Part shown: positions 1 to 5,574 of the stretch, one piece after another
Layout: each line of letters opens with the position of its first letter
How positions within the stretch are numbered: the first letter of the stretch is position 1
Assembly: GCA_019421525.1 (NCBI GenBank)
Contig: JAHZFC010000065.1
Location: 1 to 11,552 of the forward strand
Reading direction: 5' to 3'
Source of the DNA: Clostridiales bacterium
GTDB taxonomy: Bacteria > Bacillota > Clostridia > Oscillospirales > Oscillospiraceae
DNA: 11,552 nt
Notes under the pieces: model-generated
Seen by the model: the letters and a program-made list of their open reading frames with translations, nothing else
Told to the model about the DNA's origin: nothing
The model's database searches: none
Translations under genes and position numbers: made by a program

Positions 1-350
1 GCTACATCAACGCCCACGGCACCTCCACCCCCCTCAACGACTCCGGGGAGACCGCCGCCATCAAGGCGGTGTTTGGCGGCCACGCCTACCAGCTGGCGGT
101 GAGCTCCACCAAATCCATGACCGGCCACATGCTGGGGGCCGCCGGGGCGGTGGAGGCCATCTTCACCGCCATGGCCCTAAAGGACGGCTTCCTGCCCGCC
201 ACCATCCACTACCGGGAGCCTGACCCGGCCTGTGACCTGGACTATGTGCCCAATGAGGGCCGGGCCGCCCAGGTGGAATACGCCCTGTCCAACTCCCTGG
301 GCTTCGGCGGGCATAACGCCTGCGTGCTTCTGAAAAAATGGGAGGGCTGA
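1..350 (+). CDS. fabF: Beta-ketoacyl-ACP synthase II, C-terminal part (partial)
   Basis: The reading frame enters from the left edge (frame from base 3) and ends at TGA 348-350, leaving about 115 C-terminal residues. FabF condenses malonyl-ACP with a growing acyl-ACP in the cytosolic type II fatty-acid synthase. The fragment holds the two catalytic histidines of the thiolase fold, in NAHGTST near its start and in the [12 protein letters not shown] block with its conserved Lys. It also has the typical C-terminal [12 protein letters not shown] loop. The nucleophilic Cys lies outside the window. fabZ follows after three bases, as expected in a fab operon. Close KAS I (FabB) relatives share these motifs, but the sequence and the Firmicutes context favour FabF. 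Confidence 0.95.
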   Translation, partial: YINAHGTSTPLNDSGETAAIKAVFGGHAYQLAVSSTKSMTGHMLGAAGAVEAIFTAMALKDGFLPATIHYREPDPACDLDYVPNEGRAAQVEYALSNSLGFGGHNACVLLKKWEG

Positions 351-353
351 GCC

Positions 354-791
354 ATGATGCAGTATGATTCCAATGAGATCGCCGCCATCCTGCCCCACCG
401 CTACCCCTTTGCCCTGGTGGACAAGATCGTGGACGGCGAAGAGGGCAAGTGGGCCAAAGCGATCAAATGCGTCAGCGTCAATGAGCCCTTTTTCCAGGGC
501 CATTTCCCCCAGTACCATGTGATGCCCGGGGTGCTCATCATCGAGGCCCTGGCCCAGGTGGGGGCGGTGGCGGTGCTGTCCATGCCGGAGCACCGGGGGA
601 GGATCGGCTTTTTGGGCGCCATCAGGAACGCCCGGTTCCGCCGCCAGGTGACCCCTGGCGACGTGCTGGAGCTGGAGTGCACCATCACCAAGCAGAAGGG
701 CCTGGTGGCCATCGCCGAGGCGAGAGCCTCGGTGGACGGCCAGGAGGCCGTGACGGCAGAGCTGACCTTCGCCCTGGCCCAGAATGGGTAA
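354..791 (+). CDS. fabZ: 3-hydroxyacyl-ACP dehydratase FabZ
   Basis: A 145-residue single hot-dog-fold protein, the usual FabZ length. It removes water from 3-hydroxyacyl-ACP to give trans-2-enoyl-ACP in the fatty-acid elongation cycle. The N-terminal LPHRYPFALVD block is diagnostic. The catalytic His is H50 in the PFFQGHFP motif, and the catalytic Glu is E64 in the PGVLIIEALAQ helix. The start at 354 is chosen because GGAGGG at 341-346 lies 7 bases upstream; an ATG at 357 is the alternative and would lose one residue. The gene begins three bases after the fabF stop, so the two are probably translationally coupled. No terminator hairpin is visible after it. Confidence 0.97.
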   Translation: MMQYDSNEIAAILPHRYPFALVDKIVDGEEGKWAKAIKCVSVNEPFFQGHFPQYHVMPGVLIIEALAQVGAVAVLSMPEHRGRIGFLGAIRNARFRRQVTPGDVLELECTITKQKGLVAIAEARASVDGQEAVTAELTFALAQNG

Positions 792-798
792 ATGGGGC

Positions 799-828
799 CT
801 TTCCTCTCCCGTTTTTCTGTGCTATAAT
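799..828 (+). promoter_or_regulatory. Predicted extended -10 promoter of the marR gene
   Basis: TGCTATAAT at 820-828 is a perfect extended -10 element (TGn plus TATAAT). The -35 region around 799-805 is poor (TTTCCT), which an extended -10 can tolerate. The predicted start of transcription is near 835. The regulator is therefore probably expressed from its own promoter as well as by read-through from fabZ. Confidence 0.6.
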
Positions 829-831
829 AAA

Positions 832-850
832 CCAAAACGCGGTCTTTTGG
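832..850. repeat. Inverted repeat at the marR start of transcription, candidate operator
   Basis: CCAAAA (832-837) and TTTTGG (845-850) form 6-bp inverted arms with a 7-base spacer, directly after the predicted -10. Position and size fit an autoregulatory MarR operator. The sequence does not resemble the streptococcal FabT box as I remember it, and six-base arms can arise by chance. Confidence 0.35.
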
Positions 851-893
851 CGCGGCACATCAAGCAGACGCGAACGGTACGGGGGGAGCGGCC

Positions 894-1349
894 ATGTTAG
901 AGCAAATGTTCGTCGCAGTATATACGAAATTCAAGCTGCATTTTTACCAGGAGATCTTCTCCCGGTTCCAGGACCGGGAGGCCAGCCTGACCACGGTGGA
1001 GACCTTTGCCATGGAGACCATCCAGGCCCTGGGCGCGCCCACCGTCAGCGAGTTCGCCTCCTTTATGAAGATCTCGCCGCCCAACGCGGCCTATAAGATC
1101 AACAGCCTGGTCCGCAAGGGCTACATCGAAAAGATCCGCTCTCAGCAGGACAAGCGGGAATACCACCTCCAGGTGACCCAGAAGTACAAGGACTACTACA
1201 ACATCAGCAGCGACTACGTCCGACAGGTGGTGGAGCGCATCCGCCAGCGCTTCTCCCCCGAGGAGTGTGAGAAGCTGGACCAGGTGCTCACCATCATCAG
1301 CCAGGAGCTGATGCCCGAGGTGGACCTGGGCAGCGCCCAGGCCCTGTGA
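894..1349 (+). CDS. MarR-family transcriptional regulator, possibly FabT-like
   Basis: A 151-residue MarR-type winged-helix protein. N-terminal helices (about 1-45) would form the dimer interface. The winged helix-turn-helix spans about 48-95, with a recognition helix around 61-75 and a wing carrying the D-x-R pair (D86, R88) typical of MarR proteins. C-terminal helices (about 105-140) complete the dimerisation domain. The start at 894 is supported by GGGGGGAG at 881-888. The gene sits directly after fabF-fabZ in the same direction. In streptococci and lactococci the MarR protein FabT controls the fab operon and senses acyl-ACP, so a similar role is a reasonable inference here. The ligand and targets cannot be read from the sequence. 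A bidirectional terminator follows. Confidence 0.88.
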   Translation: MLEQMFVAVYTKFKLHFYQEIFSRFQDREASLTTVETFAMETIQALGAPTVSEFASFMKISPPNAAYKINSLVRKGYIEKIRSQQDKREYHLQVTQKYKDYYNISSDYVRQVVERIRQRFSPEECEKLDQVLTIISQELMPEVDLGSAQAL

Positions 1350-1396
1350 TCAGGCTCCGCAGCCCATATCCTGCTTTTTCCCCGGCTCGAAAACAC

Positions 1397-1432
1397 AAAA
1401 AGCACTATGCCTCGCCGGCATAGTGCTTTTTT
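1397..1432. terminator. Bidirectional intrinsic terminator between marR and rqcH
   Basis: A hairpin with 15-base arms (1397-1411 and 1417-1431) and a 5-base loop has a GC core flanked by an A-run on the left and a T-run on the right. It can therefore stop transcription from both strands. It lies 48 bases after the marR stop and 51 bases after the rqcH stop, as expected between converging genes. Confidence 0.92.
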
Positions 1433-1482
1433 ATCTTTTCCCGCCCTATCAGCACAGGTGCGCTGCCATGCGCTCTGTGCCC

Positions 1483-3222
1483 TCATTTGACCCGAAGCTC
1501 CTTCACCAGTTCCTCCCGGGGGGTGACGTACATGGTGTTATAGGTGTTGTAGATCACAAAGCCGGGCTTGGCCCCGGCAGGCTTTTTCACGAACTTCACC
1601 GGGGTGTAGTCCACCGGCACCTGGCCCGACTCCCTGCCCTGGGAGAACCATGCCGCCAGCATGGCCGCCTGGGTGAGGGACTGCTCGTCCGCCTCTCCCC
1701 CGCCGGTCTTGAGGATGACGTGGGATCCGTGGATCTTCTGGGTGTGGAGCCAGATGTCCCGCTTGTCCGCTTCCTTGAGGGTGAGCCGGTCGTTCTGGCT
1801 GTTGTTCTTGCCCACCAGGATGGTCAGCCCGGCGGAGGACTTGAATTCCATAGGCTTGGACCGGACGATCTTCTGCCTGCCCTTGGCGGTCATCTTCCGC
1901 TTGTGCTGCTTGAGGTAGCCGTTGTCCATCAGCTCCTGCCTGATCTCCTGGAGGTCCCGGTCCCCCTCGGACAGGGAGATCATCTGGAGCACGCTGTCCA
2001 GATAGTCCAGCTCCTTCCGGTTCTTGTCCAGCTGGATGGTGAGCATCTCCTCCGCCTTCTGGGCCTTCTTATAGTCCTTGTAATACCTGGCCGCGTTCTG
2101 CTGGGGGGTGAGCAGGGGGTCCAGGGGGATATCCACCTCGGCGCACTCGGGGTCATAGTAGTTCTGGGCCCGGAGGATGGTCTGGCCCTTCTCCATCTGG
2201 TAGAAGTTGGTGGTGATGATGTCCCCGAACTGACGCATCTTCTCCCGGTCGGCGGCGTTGCTCAGATCCTGCTCCTGGTTGGCGATCTTTTTCGCCGTGC
2301 GGGTCCTGGCCTGGGTGACAGAGCGGATGAAGTCCGCGCCCCGCTGGCGCACCCGCTCCTGGGCCTCCTTCTGGGCGTAGTAGTCGTCCAGCATCCGGGA
2401 AAAGCTCTCGTACCGGCGCAGCTCCACCGACGGGCCGTACTGGAGAGCGGGCATGAAGGTGAAGTCAAAGGGCTTGTCCTCCCGCACCAGCACCACAGGG
2501 GCGAAGCGCTCTCCCCGGATGACATCCACCAGCTGCTCCAGCCGCTGGGCCATCCCCTCCCGGCTGCCGGAGCCCTGGAACTCCAGCTCCCGGGCGATGA
2601 GGGGAGAGATGCCGCTGAAGGTGTCCAGCAGCCATTTGTCCTGTCCCTCCCCCTCCGGGGCCTGGGCCAGCACCAAGTCCCGCAGCTGCTCCGGCTCCAT
2701 GGCGGTGGGGTCCAGCTTGCCCGTGGGCGCCGGCAGCTGGTAGAACATCCCCGGCATCAGGGGCCGCCTGGCGGACAGGTCGGCGTCCACCCTGCGCAGG
2801 CAGTCGGTGATGCGCCCCTCCCCGTCCAGCATGATCAGGTTGGCCTTCCGGCCGATGCACTCCAGCACCAGCCGCCGCTCCACCCGGTCCCCCAGCTCGC
2901 TGAGGGTCTCGAACCTAAATTCCAGCAGCCGCTCCATGGAGGGCTGGGTGATGTCCAGGATGCGGCCGCCCAGGAAATATTTCCGCAGGAGCATGCAGAA
3001 CATGGGGGGCGTTTCCGGGTTTTCCCGGGGGATTTGGGTCAGGTGGGCCCGGGGGTGCTGGGGGTTGGCGGACAGCAGCAGCCGCACGTTCCCCTGGCCG
3101 GTGCGCATGTGGAGCACCACCTCGTCCCGGGTGGGCTGGTAGATCTTATCCACCTTGCCGCCGGTGACCGTCCTGCGCAGCTCGGCGGCCACGGCGGTCA
3201 GGCAGATCGCGTCTAAAGGCAT
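1483..3222 (-). CDS. rqcH: Rqc2 homologue RqcH (NFACT family)
   Basis: A 579-residue NFACT protein, close to the usual length. RqcH binds 50S subunits carrying stalled nascent chains and recruits tRNA-Ala to add a C-terminal poly-alanine degradation tag. Older annotations call the family fibronectin-binding protein FbpA. The NFACT-N domain covers about 1-140 and includes the NPPMFCMLLRK-like stretch (TPPMFCMLLRK, 71-81). A helix-hairpin-helix-like region follows to about 240. A charged coiled coil spans about 275-440, and the NFACT-R domain spans about 450-565 with the DIWLHTQKIHGSHV motif (489-501). Residues 97-98 are Glu-Arg, where Bacillus RqcH has Asp-Arg (recalled). The start ATG at 3222 has GGAGGAG seven bases upstream, within the end of mrnC. 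The gap to mrnC is only 4 bases, so the two are probably co-transcribed. Confidence 0.93.
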   Translation of the reverse strand: MPLDAICLTAVAAELRRTVTGGKVDKIYQPTRDEVVLHMRTGQGNVRLLLSANPQHPRAHLTQIPRENPETPPMFCMLLRKYFLGGRILDITQPSMERLLEFRFETLSELGDRVERRLVLECIGRKANLIMLDGEGRITDCLRRVDADLSARRPLMPGMFYQLPAPTGKLDPTAMEPEQLRDLVLAQAPEGEGQDKWLLDTFSGISPLIARELEFQGSGSREGMAQRLEQLVDVIRGERFAPVVLVREDKPFDFTFMPALQYGPSVELRRYESFSRMLDDYYAQKEAQERVRQRGADFIRSVTQARTRTAKKIANQEQDLSNAADREKMRQFGDIITTNFYQMEKGQTILRAQNYYDPECAEVDIPLDPLLTPQQNAARYYKDYKKAQKAEEMLTIQLDKNRKELDYLDSVLQMISLSEGDRDLQEIRQELMDNGYLKQHKRKMTAKGRQKIVRSKPMEFKSSAGLTILVGKNNSQNDRLTLKEADKRDIWLHTQKIHGSHVILKTGGGEADEQSLTQAAMLAAWFSQGRESGQVPVDYTPVKFVKKPAGAKPGFVIYNTYNTMYVTPREELVKELRVK

Positions 3223-3226
3223 GGTC

Positions 3227-3625
3227 TTACTCCTCCATCATCAGGGTGAACAGCTCATTGAGCCGGTCCGTCTCCCCCCGCAGGTACAGCCAGCCGAACA
3301 GGGCCTCCAGGGCGGTGGCGGTGTGATACTCCGCCACGCTGGCCCCCTTGGGGATGGCGGCGGTATGGCTGTTGCGGCCCCGGCGGAACACGTCCTGCTC
3401 CTCCTGCGTGAGCACAGGCAGGATCTTCTGCACCCGCTGGGCCTGGGCCGGGGCGGACACATAGGTGACGGCGGCCTTGTGCAGGCCCTTGTTGGTTGCC
3501 TTGCCGCGCAGGCACAGCCAGGCGCGCACCATCAGCTCGTACACCCCGTCCCCCAGATGGGCAAGGCCCAGGGCGCTGATCTGTTCCAAAGTCTCCCGCC
3601 CGGCGGACAGGTGAAAATAATCCAT
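3227..3625 (-). CDS. mrnC: Mini-ribonuclease III (Mini-III)
   Basis: A 132-residue protein made only of an RNase III catalytic domain without the double-stranded RNA-binding domain, which is the hallmark of Mini-III. The enzyme trims the double-stranded stalk of pre-23S rRNA in assembling 50S particles of Gram-positive bacteria. The acidic signature LAHLGDGVYELMVR lies near residues 21-34. The second half has the GRNSHTAAIPKGAS segment and the EYHTATALEALFGWLYL helix, which supplies the second set of metal-binding acids. The start ATG at 3625 has AGGAG seven bases upstream and a promoter just behind it. An open frame continues further upstream but has no Shine-Dalgarno sequence and crosses the promoter, so it is not used. 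The gene is followed at 4 bases by rqcH. Confidence 0.93.
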   Translation of the reverse strand: MDYFHLSAGRETLEQISALGLAHLGDGVYELMVRAWLCLRGKATNKGLHKAAVTYVSAPAQAQRVQKILPVLTQEEQDVFRRGRNSHTAAIPKGASVAEYHTATALEALFGWLYLRGETDRLNELFTLMMEE

Positions 3626-3659
3626 AGCAAAACTCCTGTTCTTATCATGGTGCGGTGGC

Positions 3660-3688
3660 ATTATATCGTATTTTCCCCGAAAATACAA
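3660..3688 (-). promoter_or_regulatory. Predicted sigma-A-type promoter of mrnC-rqcH
   Basis: On the minus strand TTGTAT (3688-3683) is separated by exactly 17 bases from a perfect TATAAT (3665-3660). The -35 matches only the TTG part of the consensus. Transcription would start near 3653, about 28 bases before the mrnC ATG. The -35 coincides with the U-tract of the preceding terminator, and the spacer holds a palindrome. Confidence 0.7.
3668..3686. repeat. 19-bp perfect palindrome inside the mrnC promoter, candidate operator
   Basis: GTATTTTC (3668-3675) and GAAAATAC (3679-3686) are perfect 8-bp inverted arms around CCC. The site covers most of the -35/-10 spacer and overlaps the -35. A dimeric repressor bound here would block RNA polymerase. 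I do not recognise the site as that of a named regulator. Confidence 0.5.
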
Positions 3689-3719
3689 GGGCCCGCCGGC
3701 AGATGTGCCGGCGGGCCCT
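3688..3719 (-). terminator. Intrinsic terminator after the patatin-like gene
   Basis: A perfect 14-bp GC-rich stem (arms 3688-3701 and 3706-3719) with a GATG/CATC loop begins 7 bases after the stop codon of the patatin-like gene. On the minus strand it is followed by TTGTATTTTC, an imperfect U-tract. The very strong stem supports termination, though some read-through into mrnC is possible. Confidence 0.75.
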
Positions 3720-3726
3720 GAGGCTG

Positions 3727-4578
3727 TCATCCCCGCAGATAGGCGCGCACCTCGTCCATCCTGGCCCGGGCGTGGTCCAGCCCCTGCTGCCACAGGGCGT
3801 GGATCTTTACCTTGTCCCGCTCCACCCGGGAGAAGCCCTGGGTGGAATCGGGGGCAAAGATCAGCACCTTCCCCTCCCGTTCGGCCTGGAACAGCTCCTC
3901 CCTGTCCCGGTCATAGTCCTCGTGGTGGCGGCTCATGGTCTCCACGAAAGCGGGGTATTTCTTATACACACGCCGGATGGCGGGCAGGGTCTTTTCCGGC
4001 TTGCGGCGGTAGCTCCGCTCCCGGGTGAGGACCACCACCACCCGGTCGCACCCCTGCGCCAGCGCCCGCTTCCAGGGGATGCCGTCTGACACGCCCCCAT
4101 CCAGGCACCGGATCCCCTGATAGTCGTAGATGGGGAACAGCAGCGGCATGGCACAGGTGGCCTGGAGCAGGACAAAGCGGTCGTCCTCCACCGTGACAGG
4201 GAAATAGGCGGGCTTCCCCGTCTCCACGTTGGTGACCACCGCCTCGGCCAGCCCCGGCCAGGCGGCCAGGGCGTCGAAGTCGTAGGGCACCAGCTCGCTG
4301 GGGATCATATGATAGGTGAAATCCAGCCCGAAGTAGCTGCGGTTGCCCGGCTTGAGCAGGTTGCCCACCCCCATGTACCGCTTGTCGGTGGCGTAGCGCA
4401 TCAGGATCTCCAGGTTCCGGCCGAACTGCCGGGACAAAAAGCTCACCCCGTAGGCGATGCCCGCCGACACCCCCACCACATAGTCAAAGTCGATATCCCC
4501 TTCCAGCAGGCCGTCGGTGACCCCGCTGGAGTAGATGGTGCGCAGCGCGCCCCCCTCCAGGACCAGCCCGGTCTTCAT
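3727..4578 (-). CDS. Patatin-like phospholipase family protein (YjjU-like acyl hydrolase)
   Basis: A 283-residue patatin-fold Ser-Asp hydrolase expected to cleave acyl esters of lipids; the substrate is unknown. The oxyanion-loop motif LVLEGGALR is at 5-13, and the nucleophile elbow GVSAG at 36-40 has S38 as the predicted nucleophile. The DGG triplet at 160-162 supplies the catalytic Asp (D160). No signal peptide or membrane segment is evident, so it is probably cytosolic or peripheral. The residue after R13 is Thr, where many relatives have Gly. The chosen start at 4578 has AAAGGA about 8 bases upstream. A nearer ATG at 4587 abuts that sequence too closely, although it would be in frame. The gene is flanked by its own promoter and terminator, so it is likely a single-gene unit. 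Confidence 0.88.
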   Translation of the reverse strand: MKTGLVLEGGALRTIYSSGVTDGLLEGDIDFDYVVGVSAGIAYGVSFLSRQFGRNLEILMRYATDKRYMGVGNLLKPGNRSYFGLDFTYHMIPSELVPYDFDALAAWPGLAEAVVTNVETGKPAYFPVTVEDDRFVLLQATCAMPLLFPIYDYQGIRCLDGGVSDGIPWKRALAQGCDRVVVVLTRERSYRRKPEKTLPAIRRVYKKYPAFVETMSRHHEDYDRDREELFQAEREGKVLIFAPDSTQGFSRVERDKVKIHALWQQGLDHARARMDEVRAYLRG

Positions 4579-4597
4579 CTGTATCATCCTTTCCTGT

Positions 4598-4617
4598 CCG
4601 CCCCGGGCCCGGGGCGG
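4598..4617 (-). repeat. 20-bp perfect GC palindrome just before the patatin-like gene
   Basis: The two 10-base halves (4598-4607 and 4608-4617) are perfect reverse complements made only of G and C, ending about 10 bases before the Shine-Dalgarno sequence. In RNA it would be a very stable hairpin with a tiny loop, and it lacks a U-tract. It may affect initiation or mRNA stability. Confidence 0.5.
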
Positions 4618-4643
4618 GACCACTGATCTTCCCATTTTTCCGC

Positions 4644-4674
4644 AAAAAACGGCTCCCGCCCAGAGGGCGGGAGC
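4644..4674 (-). terminator. Strong intrinsic terminator in the trpA-patatin intergenic region
   Basis: GCTCCCGCCC and GGGCGGGAGC form a 10-bp stem (4665-4674 and 4652-4661) with a 3-base loop. On the minus strand two bases and then six T residues (4649-4644) follow. It would end the trp operon transcript about 120 bases after trpA. It also lies downstream of the predicted promoter at 4737-4765, and so sits inside the leader of the patatin-like gene. Confidence 0.8.
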
Positions 4675-4736
4675 GCTTCTCCGGGGCCTCCCGGTCCGCA
4701 GTCGGCGGCGCCCGCTGCCCCGGCCAGGTCTTTTTT

Positions 4737-4765
4737 ATCATATCATGGTCTTTGGGAAATTTCAA
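4737..4765 (-). promoter_or_regulatory. Predicted strong promoter of the patatin-like gene
   Basis: On the minus strand TTGAAA (4765-4760) and TATGAT (4742-4737) are separated by exactly 17 bases. A TG (4745-4744) makes an extended -10. Each hexamer matches five of six consensus bases. Transcription should start near 4730, giving an untranslated leader of about 150 bases that contains the terminator hairpin at 4644-4674. Confidence 0.7.
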
Positions 4766-4780
4766 CGCCGGAAACCGGCG
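4766..4780 (-). terminator. Weak hairpin directly downstream of trpA, possible first terminator
   Basis: CGCCGG and CCGGCG form a 6-bp stem with a 3-base loop, starting 11 bases after the trpA stop. The following TTGAAATTT is only partly T-rich, so it is at best a weak terminator or a 3'-end stabilising hairpin. The stronger hairpin at 4644-4674 is the more convincing end of the operon. Confidence 0.4.
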
Positions 4781-4791
4781 GGCTCCTGGGC

Positions 4792-5574
4792 TCAGGGCGT
4801 CAGCTGCCGCAGGGCCTGCTTCATGGACCTGACATACTCTCCCACATGGCCGGGCGCCTTTCTGCCATAGGTCTCCATGATCTTGACGATGGCGGAGCCC
4901 ACGATGGCCCCGTCAGAGATGGCCGCCATCCGTTGGGCCTGCTCCGGGGTGGAGATGCCAAAGCCGATGGCGCAGGGGATGCCCGTGTTCTGCCGCACCA
5001 CCTCCACCATGGAGGCAAGGTCGGTGGTGATCTCCTGGCGCATCCCCGTCACCCCCAGGCTGGACACGATGTAGAGGAAGCCCTCCGCCTGCCTTGCGAT
5101 CATGGCGATGCGGTGCTCCGACGTGGGGGCCACCAGGGAAATCAGCTCCAGACCATGCTCGTGGCAGGCGGGCTGGAACTCCCCCTTCTCCTCGAACGGC
5201 ACGTCGGGGAGGATGAGCCCATCCATGCCGGCCTCCGCCGCCGCGGAGACGAATCCCCTCGTCCCATAGGAGAACACCACATTGGCGTAAGTCATGAACA
5301 CCATGGGCACGGTGATGTCTTTCCTCCGGCGGCGGACCATTTCAAAGATCTTGTCTGTGGTGGTCCCGGCAGCCAGCGCCCGCTCGTTGGCAGCCTGGAT
5401 CACCGGGCCCTCGGCGGTGGGGTCGGAGAAGGGAATGCCCAGCTCGATGAGGTCGGCCCCGTTGTCCACCGCGGCGCGCACCGCCGCCTCGGTGGTCTCC
5501 AGGTCAGGGTCCCCGCAGGTGAGGAAGGCGATGAACGCCTTGCCCTGTTCAAAGGCTTTCGCGATCTTACTCAT
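4792..5574 (-). CDS. trpA: Tryptophan synthase alpha subunit
   Basis: A 260-residue TIM barrel that cleaves indole-3-glycerol phosphate into indole and glyceraldehyde 3-phosphate, passing indole to TrpB in the alpha2-beta2 complex. The catalytic Glu is E44 in [11 protein letters not shown], matching Glu49 of the Salmonella enzyme. The second catalytic position, Asp60 in Salmonella, is Glu here (E55 in the SDPTAEGP segment). The phosphate-binding GFGIS and [10 protein letters not shown] segments are present. The start ATG at 5574 has GGGGAGG about 6 bases upstream. It overlaps the trpB stop by 8 bases (ATGAGTAA), which suggests translational coupling. Last gene of the operon. Confidence 0.97.
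   Translation of the reverse strand: MSKIAKAFEQGKAFIAFLTCGDPDLETTEAAVRAAVDNGADLIELGIPFSDPTAEGPVIQAANERALAAGTTTDKIFEMVRRRRKDITVPMVFMTYANVVFSYGTRGFVSAAAEAGMDGLILPDVPFEEKGEFQPACHEHGLELISLVAPTSEHRIAMIARQAEGFLYIVSSLGVTGMRQEITTDLASMVEVVRQNTGIPCAIGFGISTPEQAQRMAAISDGAIVGSAIVKIMETYGRKAPGHVGEYVRSMKQALRQLTP

Noticed and set aside
792..831. Search for a terminator after fabZ
   Set aside because: The stretch is T-rich but has no convincing stem, so read-through into the marR gene is assumed.
1423..3216. Open frame of 597 codons on the plus strand, opposite rqcH
   Set aside because: It is antisense to a clearly conserved gene, begins inside the terminator tail, is composed mainly of Gly, Leu, Val, His and Pro, and has no recognisable domain. 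Long antisense frames are expected in G+C-rich coding DNA.
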